A program made the position numbers and the translations under genes. From a candidate division WWE3 bacterium (GTDB lineage Bacteria > Patescibacteriota > WWE3 > UBA101185 > UBA10185), in contig JAAZNL010000012.1 of the NCBI GenBank assembly GCA_012798315.1, positions 1 through 50,422 of the forward strand: a stretch of 50,422 nt of DNA, read 5' to 3'. The stretch's first letter is position 1; each line of letters starts with the position of its first letter. The notes beneath the pieces are model-generated. The model was given only the letters and a program-made list of their open reading frames with translations, did no database searches and was not told where the DNA came from. This document shows, piece by piece, positions 1 through 8,095 of the stretch.

Positions 1-524
1 AAAGTATCCAGATCGGAAATACCCTGATACATAAGATTGTGAATTGTATAAAGTGTTGCCGGTCTTGTAGAACCCAATTCCTCGGATAACAAAGCTGTTA
101 TCAGACCCGTATGCCAATCGTTACAATGGATAAGATCATAAGTATTAAATTTTGACTTTATGTAGGCAACTACAGCAGTGTCAAAAAATGAAAATGTGTC
201 GTTTTCTGACACATTAGTTGTACCTTTACCCCCATAACCCGAAAAATAATCTGAATTTCTCAAAAGTAAAACGTCAACATCTGAGCCGGGTAATTTAGTA
301 TTCCATACCTCTACTAAATTATTTTTACCATTATAGGCAATATTTAAATCTATACCTTTATATGCGTTTAAACCCGCCATATTCGCAAAGGAAAAATAAG
401 GGGCGATAACATCAATATTAATATTAAGTTTGGATAAAGCTTTGGGCAGGGATCCGGCTACGTCACCTAAACCACCGAGTTTAATTATAGGAGCAACTTC
501 TGAGGCAGCTAGAAGTACTTTCAT
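1..524 (-). CDS. glgA: glycogen/starch synthase (GT5), N-terminal part, cut by window edge
   Basis: Reading the minus strand from the ATG at 524 gives an open frame to the window edge (about 174 codons). It begins MKVLLAASEVAPIIKLGGLG, the GT5 N-terminus. The ADP-glucose-binding KxGG motif is intact (K15, G17, G18), and an HCNDWHTGL block and a YTIHNLMYQG block follow, as in bacterial GlgA. The expected role is elongation of alpha-1,4-glucan from a nucleotide-glucose donor in the cytoplasm. It starts 13 bp after the stop of the GH57 gene at 538-2100, so it is probably the last visible gene of that operon. A second GT5 gene lies at 3528-5090. The C-terminal GT-B half is outside the window, so the catalytic Glu cannot be checked. 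Confidence 0.9.
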   Translation of the reverse strand, partial: MKVLLAASEVAPIIKLGGLGDVAGSLPKALSKLNINIDVIAPYFSFANMAGLNAYKGIDLNIAYNGKNNLVEVWNTKLPGSDVDVLLLRNSDYFSGYGGKGTTNVSENDTFSFFDTAVVAYIKSKFNTYDLIHCNDWHTGLITALLSEELGSTRPATLYTIHNLMYQGISDLDT

Positions 525-537
525 ATCAGTAAGGGTA

Positions 538-2100
538 TCATAAATCTACAGGGGGCTCTACTCTTTTTCCTGTTCTTTTCCACTCTTCAAAAGCCTCCTC
601 TGTGGTTATATTTAGCATATTCTTTTTGGCAAATTCAGATATTTCTTCCCAATTATGAGAAAACAAAGGTTTAACGGAAGGAATGTTTCTTGCAGTCCAC
701 AATTCGTTAACTACATGTAAAACGTCGTAAATATCTGTTCCCTGACTTAATTTTAAAATCGCGTCACGCCATTTGATAGCCTTTTCAAAATCTCTCGTCT
801 CTGCCGCTTTTTTCATTTCGTCTTCGAACTCCAAAATAATCTGGTTATACCATTCTGCGTGCGTTCTTTTGGAAAAAGGTTTTTGCATAAATGTGCTGGA
901 ATTTTCTAAATGGCGTTTTCTAATGTACCCTGAACGTTGCCAATCAAAAGCTAAATCTAAAATTTTTCGGTACATTAGTTCGGCCTTTTTCATACTTTCG
1001 TCTCCCAAACTCAGAGTGATAACGACCTGTTTTAGTTGGTACGCTCCTTGTTCAACCATTTCTAAGCTCCACCACGGCTTCGCTGAGGCCCACCAGAATT
1101 GATCTGATGCTAAAGCCATATCTAACATCTCCCGAGCTTGCAAATATTTTGAGGAATTTTTGTCTTCAAATGCAGAAACCAAGTGAATTACGTAATTTGT
1201 TAATTCCCATTGTTGTTGATGTATTGGGTTTTCCGGATCCCGCCATAGTATAAAAGAACGGGAACTGGTAGCTTGAGTATGTTCTTTGTCTAGCCAAAAA
1301 TCCTGTTCTTCATTCGTCCATGTACTGGGGCGTAATTCTACATCTTTTGTCATAAACCCTTCGGGGGCTTTCACTAAGCCGTCAAACAAAACAGGTTCAA
1401 AGAATTCGTTGCTCAGAACGTCAAAAAGAAAGTTTTCATGACCTATCCTATGATGTCCAAATGTTTCAGCATCCATGATCGCGACCCAATATTTGTCTTT
1501 TTCATGCAGATCAGTGGTTTCTTTTATAAAAGACACCGCGTCTTTACAAACACCTGATAACATCAACGCACTTACGCGTTTGTCTCTGAATAAAACCGCA
1601 GTTCCTTCCGAAGTCTTGTATAAACAATCGTAGGCAGGATTTCCATCGGGATATGAGAGATTACTCGCAGGTATCCACTTATATCCTTTTGAAGAAATGA
1701 TTCTAAGTATGTTTGGGGAGACAGCCATTTCTGGAGAAAAAAATCCTTTGGGATTAAACGATTCTCCGAAATATATTTTATTAACCTCCGTGTTAACACT
1801 AATTTGTCTGTCTATCTCAGCATCCGGCAAAAGCGGTAAAAACGCGTGGTACATCGCACTTCCTGTTAATTCTACCTGTCCTCGTGCAACCAGAAGTTTC
1901 AAATTATCTATCACTTCTCCGTATCCCTTATCAACTAACATTCGGGATAAAACACCATTTATATTTACTACTACTTTGGCTCTTGGGTTTTTCAGAAGTC
2001 CCCTCGTTAAAGGCAAATAGCACTCATTTACGATACGCATTAAAATATCGTCTTGTTGATTATATGGCTGGTAAAAATGTAATAACGTCAAAAGCTTCAT
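538..2100 (-). CDS. glycoside hydrolase family 57 (alpha-amylase / glucanotransferase-like)
   Basis: 520 aa. GH57 motifs are visible in order: HFYQP near the start (H8-P12), a GQVELTGSAMYH block around 74-85, GFFSPE with the presumed nucleophile E124, and MDAETFGHH with the presumed acid/base D210. GH57 enzymes cleave or transfer alpha-glucans with retention of configuration. The exact activity (alpha-amylase, 4-alpha-glucanotransferase, branching enzyme) cannot be read from the sequence. A DQFWWAS block around 333-339 is shared with the neighbouring GH57 paralog. Residues 424-452 (EFEDEMKKAAETRDFEKAI and following) resemble a UVR-type helical hairpin, which is unusual at the end of a GH57. 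The gene sits between another GH57 and a glgA with gaps of 8 and 13 bp, so one alpha-glucan operon is likely. Confidence 0.85.
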   Translation of the reverse strand: MKLLTLLHFYQPYNQQDDILMRIVNECYLPLTRGLLKNPRAKVVVNINGVLSRMLVDKGYGEVIDNLKLLVARGQVELTGSAMYHAFLPLLPDAEIDRQISVNTEVNKIYFGESFNPKGFFSPEMAVSPNILRIISSKGYKWIPASNLSYPDGNPAYDCLYKTSEGTAVLFRDKRVSALMLSGVCKDAVSFIKETTDLHEKDKYWVAIMDAETFGHHRIGHENFLFDVLSNEFFEPVLFDGLVKAPEGFMTKDVELRPSTWTNEEQDFWLDKEHTQATSSRSFILWRDPENPIHQQQWELTNYVIHLVSAFEDKNSSKYLQAREMLDMALASDQFWWASAKPWWSLEMVEQGAYQLKQVVITLSLGDESMKKAELMYRKILDLAFDWQRSGYIRKRHLENSSTFMQKPFSKRTHAEWYNQIILEFEDEMKKAAETRDFEKAIKWRDAILKLSQGTDIYDVLHVVNELWTARNIPSVKPLFSHNWEEISEFAKKNMLNITTEEAFEEWKRTGKRVEPPVDL

Positions 2101-2108
2101 AACTTTTA

Positions 2109-3374
2109 CTATTTGATCTGTTGAGAGATAATCGCACTTATTTCTTCGGATTTTTTAGCTACTAAGTATATCAGTTCGGCGTCATTTAATCTCGCCGATA
2201 TTTCTTTGTAATAATCAAGCGCCCTATTGATCATTGTGGGACTAAAGAGAACTTTGTCATATATTTGCTCATTACTGGCCCACCAGAATTGATCGCTGTG
2301 TAAAGACTTATTTACTAAGAGCATTAATTCAACTTTTGAACGGTCTTCAACACTCAATTTCTGCATTTCTACGGGATTCCACACTGCTACGTTTTCGAAA
2401 CCCTCAGGACTGGTAAAGTTTGCCACCTTCTCATAACTTTTAAGAATGTTTTCCTGGATATACCAAAGACTTTTTTGTATTTCATTGTCTTTATTCGCCC
2501 AAAGCTTGTACAACTTTGATGGATCTGTTGTACAGGATGCTTCACTCCAGTTAGATTCAAAAACAGCGTCTGCGTGCTCCATAGGACTTTCGGCAACCAA
2601 ATCCGATACGGTTGTTAAATTATTTCCGCTTCGTATTAATTTGTCGCAAATATCTTCGAGTAAATACATTCCTTCTTTGTTGTGGTGTCCAAAAGCCTCT
2701 GCATCCAAAGCTATCACAATAGAATCAGTTGTTTCGGATCTCTTATTAATCTTTTCAAGAATTTCGTCCCCAAATGAATCCCGCTTAAACGACAGCATAT
2801 TGCTTATTTCACCGTCTCTAATAACAACCAATGCAGTTTCATTTTTATACTTAAAAACATTCTGACCAAGCATTAAAATCTGTTCCTGAGGCACAACACA
2901 CTTATCCGCCAAAAGCCAATCGTAACCCAAAGAACTTACAAGTTTAATTACCGAGTCGTTTACACACAGTTCCGGAGGAAAAAAACCTCTGAGATTTTTG
3001 ACCAGAATAGACTCCTCACCTTCAAAACCTTGACGGGATCCTAAATAATAACCTAAACCAAATTCGTTCAGTATAATCCCCTGCTCGGCAAGAAGTTCGG
3101 GTGTTTTGGTGAGCAAAGAATGATACGCAACGCAACCTACAATTTCTATTCTCTCAGATTCATATAAATCGCGTAAATCTTTTAGCCATTCTTTATAACC
3201 ATATTTATCCATCTGCTCCAACAAACTCAACGGAACATTTAATGTAAATTTATAGTTCGGTTTATTTTTTATTAGCTTTATTAAAGGAAAGTAACTATCG
3301 GAACAGATTTGTTTAAAAACATTTTCTGTTTGTGTGGGAGGTTGATATAAGTGCAATAAAAAGCCAACATTCAC
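2109..3374 (-). CDS. glycoside hydrolase family 57, second paralog
   Basis: 421 aa. Motifs are HLYQPP (from H8), an IEIVGCVAYHSLL block, GFFPPELC with presumed nucleophile E135, and LDAEAFGHH with presumed acid/base D224. It is clearly related to the next gene (shared DQFWWAS and the two catalytic blocks) but about 100 aa shorter, lacking the UVR-like tail. It probably acts on cytoplasmic alpha-glucan with the two GlgA proteins. The start used here is GTG at 3374. No clear Shine-Dalgarno site lies in front of it, and the end of the structured RNA (3402) is only 27 nt upstream. Expression is therefore probably driven by the promoter at 3498-3526 through that RNA element. Confidence 0.84.
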   Translation of the reverse strand: MNVGFLLHLYQPPTQTENVFKQICSDSYFPLIKLIKNKPNYKFTLNVPLSLLEQMDKYGYKEWLKDLRDLYESERIEIVGCVAYHSLLTKTPELLAEQGIILNEFGLGYYLGSRQGFEGEESILVKNLRGFFPPELCVNDSVIKLVSSLGYDWLLADKCVVPQEQILMLGQNVFKYKNETALVVIRDGEISNMLSFKRDSFGDEILEKINKRSETTDSIVIALDAEAFGHHNKEGMYLLEDICDKLIRSGNNLTTVSDLVAESPMEHADAVFESNWSEASCTTDPSKLYKLWANKDNEIQKSLWYIQENILKSYEKVANFTSPEGFENVAVWNPVEMQKLSVEDRSKVELMLLVNKSLHSDQFWWASNEQIYDKVLFSPTMINRALDYYKEISARLNDAELIYLVAKKSEEISAIISQQIK

Positions 3375-3401
3375 AGCTAAAATTATGTCTTAAAACGCTT
3401 A

Positions 3402-3484
3402 GGAGGTCAACCCCGCCAGCGACTATTTCTTATTCTCCTGCCCACAGAATAAGAAACTAAATGTCTCTTGCGGGATCAACCTCC
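3402..3484 (-). ncRNA. highly structured RNA element (unclassified), own promoter, between glgA and GH57
   Basis: On the minus strand a 15-bp helix pairs 3470-3484 with 3402-3416, with no mismatch if G-U pairs are allowed. It is followed by an asymmetric internal loop (13 nt on one side, 9 on the other). A perfect 11-bp helix (3446-3456 with 3426-3436) then closes a 9-nt loop, GTGGGCAGG. A consensus-like promoter starts transcription just upstream (about 3491). There is only a weak T-run (TTTT) after the outer helix, so it could be a 5' leader element of the GH57 operon, an attenuator, or a separate small RNA. The stem-bubble-stem shape recalls 6S RNA, but at about 85-100 nt it is much shorter than known 6S RNAs. 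I do not recognise the family. Confidence 0.6.
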
Positions 3485-3497
3485 CAAATATGAGAGT

Positions 3498-3526
3498 AGT
3501 ATAGCAATAACTTATAGGATTGTCAA
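3498..3526 (-). promoter_or_regulatory. strong sigma70-type promoter for structured RNA / GH57 operon
   Basis: On the minus strand, TTGACA (3521-3526), 17-bp spacer, TATACT (3498-3503). The -35 box lies right after the glgA stop codon (3528-3530). The spacer contains ATCCTATAA, similar to the word found in the promoters of the GC-rich cassettes. The predicted start is near 3491, a few bases before the outer helix of the RNA. Confidence 0.75.
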
Positions 3527-3527
3527 T

Positions 3528-5090
3528 TTATCCCAATATGTATTCCATGGCTTTGTCTCGCGGGTTTTTCTTTGTTCTAAAGCCAATAGCTCGTTCATAT
3601 AGTTTTATGTATTCACGGGCGCTGTATTCCCAGCTGTAATCCATTTTCATTGCATTTTTCTGAAGTTTAGCCCAGATTTTTTTATTTCGGAATAATTCAA
3701 CAGCTCGAACAATCTGTCCATACAATGAAAACTCATTAAAATCTCTAAAGACAAATCCGGTGCCTGTCCCTTTGGCAGAATCAAAATCTTCAACAGTATC
3801 AGCCAATCCCCCGACTTTTCGAACAATTGGAATTGAACCATAACGCATGGCTTCAATCTGCACTATTCCACACGGTTCAAACCTTGAAGGATATACTATG
3901 CAATCGGTACCTGCAAAAATTAGTCTGGGTAGCGTAAAGTTCGGATAGGGGTGAATGCCAACTTTATTAGGATATTTGTCCTTAAATCTTTTTAATGATT
4001 CGCTTATAGTGCCGTCGCCGCCGCCCACCTGAACAAACTGGATATTAAAATCGCGCATAACGTGGTCTAATGTGTTAATCATTAAATCAACGCCCTTCAT
4101 ATAATCCAGCCTTCCTACGAATCCAAAAAGGGGTATATTCTCATCCACCGGCAAATCAAATTCTTTTTGCAGAGCCTTTTTGTTCTCTACCCTTTTTTCC
4201 ATATTGTCTATATCGTAATTAACCTCTATTAAATTATCTGAATGAGGATTAAATTCATCATAGTCTATGCCGTTTACAATACCAAAGACCTTACTTTTTA
4301 ATTCTAATAGCAATTTGTCTAAACCTTCGCCAAATTCCGGAGTCAGAATCTCCCTGGAATACGTTTTGGAAACTGTATTAACTACATCAGCGTACAATAA
4401 CCCTCTTTTCATAAAATTTTGTGAATTCAATCTAGGATTAAAAAAAGAAGCTATAGACGATTTACCATCATCCATATCCAATTCGGAAACATGTTTGTGG
4501 TCAAAGTTGCCCTGATATGCCAGGTTGTGAATTGTCAGACTGGTTGTGATTTTTGAAAGTATCGGATCTTTTTTATAAACGGATTTCAGGTAGTTCGGAA
4601 CGATTGCCGTATGCCAATCATTGCAATGTATTACATCGGGTATAAAGGCTCCGGTTCTTATAAATTCAAGAACTCCTCTGGATAACAAGGCCCATCTGGT
4701 AGGATCATCGCTGTACCCATAAACATTGGCGCGTTTTTCATAGTATTCTTGATTTTCCAAAAAGAAAACCTTAACACCGCACTCCATTTGAGTCATTTTT
4801 ACATTACACACCAAAAAAGGGGTTGCTTCATCATCGGTTGGAACCTGAATTCCTTCCTTAAACAAAGTTATTTTGTATTTTTCCTCATCTATAAAACCGA
4901 ATTTAGGGATAAATACAGCTACTTCATGGCCCAATTTCTGCAAAGATTTCGATAAATGACCAATAACAGAAGCAGCGCCACCTACTGACGCATACGGGGA
5001 CGCTTCTGTGGCTACCATTAGTATTTTTAGCTTATCAGGATGTGGGGAACTTGTGTTCGCCGCTTTTTTAGTCTTATTACCGGCTGACAT
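3528..5090 (-). CDS. glgA: glycogen synthase paralog (GT5) with substituted KxGG lysine
   Basis: 520 aa GT-B enzyme of family GT5. After a Lys-rich 20-residue lead, KILMVATEASPYASVGGAAS replaces the usual KxGG; the lysine position is S35. HCNDWHTAI (155-163) and the IHNLAYQGNF block are typical of the N-domain. In the C-domain GRLDYMKG keeps R327 and K332, and PSRFEPCG keeps E405 and C407. It should elongate alpha-1,4-glucans in the cytoplasm, but the lost N-terminal lysine may change donor binding or specificity. Predicted leaderless: extended -10 TGG-TAGAAT at 5098-5103, then 7 nt, then ATG. It lies downstream of an HTH regulator (gap 35 bp) and upstream of the GH57 pair. Confidence 0.9.
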   Translation of the reverse strand: MSAGNKTKKAANTSSPHPDKLKILMVATEASPYASVGGAASVIGHLSKSLQKLGHEVAVFIPKFGFIDEEKYKITLFKEGIQVPTDDEATPFLVCNVKMTQMECGVKVFFLENQEYYEKRANVYGYSDDPTRWALLSRGVLEFIRTGAFIPDVIHCNDWHTAIVPNYLKSVYKKDPILSKITTSLTIHNLAYQGNFDHKHVSELDMDDGKSSIASFFNPRLNSQNFMKRGLLYADVVNTVSKTYSREILTPEFGEGLDKLLLELKSKVFGIVNGIDYDEFNPHSDNLIEVNYDIDNMEKRVENKKALQKEFDLPVDENIPLFGFVGRLDYMKGVDLMINTLDHVMRDFNIQFVQVGGGDGTISESLKRFKDKYPNKVGIHPYPNFTLPRLIFAGTDCIVYPSRFEPCGIVQIEAMRYGSIPIVRKVGGLADTVEDFDSAKGTGTGFVFRDFNEFSLYGQIVRAVELFRNKKIWAKLQKNAMKMDYSWEYSAREYIKLYERAIGFRTKKNPRDKAMEYILG

Positions 5091-5097
5091 ACCTTAT

Positions 5098-5106
5098 ATT
5101 CTACCA
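5098..5106 (-). promoter_or_regulatory. extended -10 of glgA, predicted leaderless start
   Basis: On the minus strand TGG-TAGAAT, with the hexamer at 5098-5103 and seven bases to the ATG at 5090. No good -35 is visible, as expected for an extended -10. Transcription should begin at or within a base of the start codon. Confidence 0.55.
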
Positions 5107-5125
5107 CATCAGTAAAGAGCCGGAC

Positions 5126-6034
5126 TTAAAGTACACTTTTAGCTTCGTCTATTAAGGTATTATCCCCTGTTTTTGTTATATCCTCAAGCAATTTAGTCTT
5201 TGATACAACAAATAAACCATGCATTTCTTCGCGGTTTGCGAATATACCTGTATCTGAAGATACATATAGGCAAAGTTGGGCTCCTGCCTCTTCCGAAGGT
5301 GTTAAACCTAAGACTCTTTCAAAGAAAGGAAGATCGCTAGGTTTCACATAAGCATGCAAAACCGAGAAGGGTTTTATTGGTTTGTACAAAGATAACCCAG
5401 CGTTCATAGAAAATGCGTAAGGAACACCTGCACTTCTGGACGTTTTATCGATATTTTGAGCTATGTCCTTTAGTCCTCCTAACGAGCTTCTGTAATACAA
5501 GGATTTGGTTGCAGGCGCAGTTCTAATTGGTTCTGAGGTAACCCCAGAAAACCCGGTAAAATTTTCCTGTGTTGGCTTGGTTTCTGTACTCGCTTCTAAT
5601 GTATCACTCTCTTCCCTAAACTTTTTAGCGGCTTCTCTAAATTTGGCTAACCAATCGACAGGCTCCTCTGCAACCTCGGGTTCTGCAGATACACTATCTT
5701 CAATCGGTTCTGTTTTAGTAACTGTATCCTTTGAAGCTATAACAGGTGTTTCAACTATCTTTGGCTGCTCTTTAACAACATCTTCTGCCATTGATGCTTT
5801 TTTAGGTGTTTCTTTAACTGGTACGTCATCATGTAAATCACGCGGGGTAACGGAACCGGCTGGGTATAAAAAATCTATTATGTTTTTCTTTGAAAACCTA
5901 TGTCTGCCTGTAGCAGTCTTTATCTCCGCATCAAGCTTACCTTCCTCCAAATATCTGTAAACGGATCGTAAACTGACTCCTAAAATTTCTGCAACCTCTG
6001 TGGATGTATATAAGCGTTCTTCAAGTTGTATCAT
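5126..6034 (-). CDS. MerR/excisionase-type HTH protein with long linker and unknown C-terminal domain
   Basis: 302 aa. Residues 1-57 (TSTEVAEILGVSLRSVYRYL, then KKNIIDFLYP) form a MerR/excisionase-like winged HTH that recognises DNA. Residues about 65-170 are Pro/Glu/Thr/Val-rich and look disordered. The C-terminal ~130 residues are a mixed alpha/beta domain I do not recognise, possibly a sensor. It is the first gene before glgA, so control of alpha-glucan genes is plausible but inferred. Its own promoter carries a dyad in the spacer, suggesting autoregulation. Predicted leaderless: the -10 ends six bases before ATG. Confidence 0.7.
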   Translation of the reverse strand: MIQLEERLYTSTEVAEILGVSLRSVYRYLEEGKLDAEIKTATGRHRFSKKNIIDFLYPAGSVTPRDLHDDVPVKETPKKASMAEDVVKEQPKIVETPVIASKDTVTKTEPIEDSVSAEPEVAEEPVDWLAKFREAAKKFREESDTLEASTETKPTQENFTGFSGVTSEPIRTAPATKSLYYRSSLGGLKDIAQNIDKTSRSAGVPYAFSMNAGLSLYKPIKPFSVLHAYVKPSDLPFFERVLGLTPSEEAGAQLCLYVSSDTGIFANREEMHGLFVVSKTKLLEDITKTGDNTLIDEAKSVL

Positions 6035-6040
6035 GATCTA

Positions 6041-6069
6041 ATGTAATCATTTACACAATACTGTGTCAA
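6041..6069 (-). promoter_or_regulatory. promoter with spacer dyad upstream of HTH gene
   Basis: On the minus strand, consensus TTGACA (6064-6069), 17-bp spacer, TTACAT (6041-6046), six bases to ATG 6034. An inverted repeat ACACA-N4-TGTGT (6053-6066) overlaps the -35 and most of the spacer. This fits binding of a MerR-like dimer between the boxes. Confidence 0.65.
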
Positions 6070-6141
6070 TAAATGTATTTTCACTCGGAAGACAAAGACG
6101 TATACAAAGCGTAAATATCTGACATAACTATCAAAAGGTTG

Positions 6142-7050
6142 CTAAGAGATTTTTTGCGAGGTTATATATTGTTTTAAATTGTTTTCGTAAACCTTACAAG
6201 GAAAAACGGGAAAAGCCTTTAAAATACGTTTATATCTTGCCGGTTGAGTAAATAATCTGTACAACCAACTTAAATTTAGATTTTCTATAAAAATGGGTTC
6301 TTTTGGCTGATATCCTGTTAATAACGCGAATGTTCTACCTACACCCATAGAGACAGTTGCAGGAATTTTGTGTGCATTTCTTACAATCCATTTATCCTGA
6401 TATCCATGATTATAAGCAACCAAGAGAATATCTATGTTAGATACCCCTTTTTCGCGCATTTCTTTTTTTATACAATCTACAGTCGCCTCATCATCTTTTG
6501 GTTCCCTATTAAATTTGGAGGTGCCACCAATTATATTTATGCCGGGGTACTTCGAAGATAATATATTTGCAGTTTCAGAAGCCATATCCGTAGATAAATT
6601 ACCTAAGTCAAAACGGCCTCCGCCAAGTAAATAAAGTGTGTATTTTTTCTTTGCGGATAGGGCTGCCAACCTGTTTGTTAACTCCACACCGGTTATAGTC
6701 GCGTGTAATTCCTCCGGGCGTTCAACAACAGATAACCCTACCTTAATTCCTTCTATAAAAGTTTTAACAGCATACTCGTATTTATTATTAGCAAAAATTT
6801 TGGAGGTGCGTTCTAAAAAAGCGTTAGCGTAAAGAATCCCCGATCCATCCGGTACGGATAAGTCTGCGCTGTTAATAATATTTCTAAATTCATCATCCGT
6901 CTGAGCATCAAATATAAATTCTGGATTTGTGGTACAAATGTACCTTCCCGGCACTTTTTCTAATATAAGCTGTTCTATCTTGGTAATAGCATCCTCGTAG
7001 CTAAGTCCAAAATCAACATTCACTCCTAATATTTGTCTTCTGTAATGCAT
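6142..7050 (-). CDS. WecG/TagA/CpsF family glycosyltransferase (GT26)
   Basis: 302 aa. It starts MHYRRQILGVNVDFGLSYEDA and contains the family core TTNPEFIFDAQTDDEFRNII, then SVPDGSGILYA. A C-terminal VGVGRTFALLTGYQPKEPIFI block leads into a basic amphipathic tail (NLSWLYRLFTQPARYKRI) typical of membrane-associated TagA/WecG enzymes. These enzymes add an N-acetylmannosamine-type sugar to a lipid-linked acceptor in wall polymer or surface polysaccharide synthesis; the actual sugar is unknown. At about 300 aa it is longer than the usual ~240 aa, with extra sequence between the core and the YLLGGGRF block. It follows mreB by 11 bp with an AGGAT Shine-Dalgarno-like stretch, so the two are probably co-transcribed. 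Confidence 0.88.
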   Translation of the reverse strand: MHYRRQILGVNVDFGLSYEDAITKIEQLILEKVPGRYICTTNPEFIFDAQTDDEFRNIINSADLSVPDGSGILYANAFLERTSKIFANNKYEYAVKTFIEGIKVGLSVVERPEELHATITGVELTNRLAALSAKKKYTLYLLGGGRFDLGNLSTDMASETANILSSKYPGINIIGGTSKFNREPKDDEATVDCIKKEMREKGVSNIDILLVAYNHGYQDKWIVRNAHKIPATVSMGVGRTFALLTGYQPKEPIFIENLNLSWLYRLFTQPARYKRILKAFPVFPCKVYENNLKQYITSQKIS

Positions 7051-7061
7051 AAAATACGATC

Positions 7062-8066
7062 CTATCTTTTTATCATACTCTTGCTATACATATCAGCGTT
7101 TTCCAAAACGCGACTCAAACCTTTGACAACACAATACAAGGGATCTTCGGCCACATGAACTGCAATACCAGTATAGTCAGAAATATGCTTATCCAAATTG
7201 CGTAACGACGCGGAACCTCCGCTCAATACTATACCTTTATCTATAACGTCAGAAGCCAATTCGGGAGGAGTTTTTTCTAAAACAGCTTTAATAGCCATCG
7301 CGATCTGGTTTAATGGCGGAGCAAAAACGTTGACAATTTCCTGTGAAGTTATAACAACAGTCTTTGGAAAACCGGAAACTGCGTCCCTACCCTTTACTTC
7401 CATAGTACGATCCTTGGAAAGTGGTTGAGCTGCGCCGATTTCTATTTTTACCCGTTCCGCTGTATTTTCACCAACAACTAAACCATACGTCCGCCTTATA
7501 TAAGAAACTATCGCTTCATCAAGCGTATTGCCTCCAACACGGATGCTACCGTGAGAAACCATTCCATACAATGACACAATTGCAATTTCTGTTGTACCGC
7601 CGCCGATATTAACTATCATGTTTCCTGCAGGTTCCGCAACGGCCAGGCCTGCGCCAATTGCCGCGGCTAAAGGTTCGGGTATCAGATAAGCACTCTTTGC
7701 CCCGGCAGAATAAGCTGCTTCCAAAACGGCACGGGATTCCACGGATGTAGCACCGGCAGGAATAGAAATCATAAGATCTGGTTTAATCAAACGCATTCTA
7801 CCGACAACTCTGTTAATAAAATATCTTAAAAGGGCCTCAGTTACCACATAATCTGCGATTACACCTTCTTTTAAAGGTCTGGATATTACAATGTTATCCG
7901 GAGTCTTGCCCATCATAGCCCTGGCTTCGGTACCTACTGCCACAACACGATCATCGTCCACCGAAACTGCTACAACTGTAGGTTCGTTGACTACTACCCC
8001 TTTTCCCAGTACATATACCAGTGAATTTACGGTTCCCAGATCAATTGCAATTTTTTTGGATAACAT
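7062..8066 (-). CDS. mreB: rod-shape protein MreB (actin-like ATPase)
   Basis: 334 aa, the normal MreB length. The phosphate-1 loop is IAIDLGTVNSLVYV (D9, G11, T12), the connect/phosphate-2 region is MIVNIGGGTTEIAIVSL, and the adenosine motif is GIVLSGGSASLRNL. The PEPLAAAIGAGL block is also typical. MreB polymerises under the membrane and directs elongation-type wall synthesis. It is divergent from the PEGA-domain gene across only 29 bp and is followed by the WecG/TagA-type transferase. No mreC or mreD is in the window. Confidence 0.96.
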   Translation of the reverse strand: MLSKKIAIDLGTVNSLVYVLGKGVVVNEPTVVAVSVDDDRVVAVGTEARAMMGKTPDNIVISRPLKEGVIADYVVTEALLRYFINRVVGRMRLIKPDLMISIPAGATSVESRAVLEAAYSAGAKSAYLIPEPLAAAIGAGLAVAEPAGNMIVNIGGGTTEIAIVSLYGMVSHGSIRVGGNTLDEAIVSYIRRTYGLVVGENTAERVKIEIGAAQPLSKDRTMEVKGRDAVSGFPKTVVITSQEIVNVFAPPLNQIAMAIKAVLEKTPPELASDVIDKGIVLSGGSASLRNLDKHISDYTGIAVHVAEDPLYCVVKGLSRVLENADMYSKSMIKR

Positions 8067-8083
8067 ATTTAGTTTATTTTTGG

Positions 8084-8095
8084 TAAAATGCTCCT
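8084..8095 (+). promoter_or_regulatory. extended -10, predicted leaderless start of PEGA gene
   Basis: TGG-TAAAAT with the hexamer at 8084-8089 and six bases to ATG 8096. It lies in the 29-bp divergent gap with mreB, so any -35 would fall inside the mreB start. Confidence 0.55.

Noticed and set aside
3402-3484. Assignment of the structured RNA as 6S or SRP RNA
   Set aside because: Much shorter than 6S, and the SRP apical GGAA and internal-loop motifs are absent; left unclassified.
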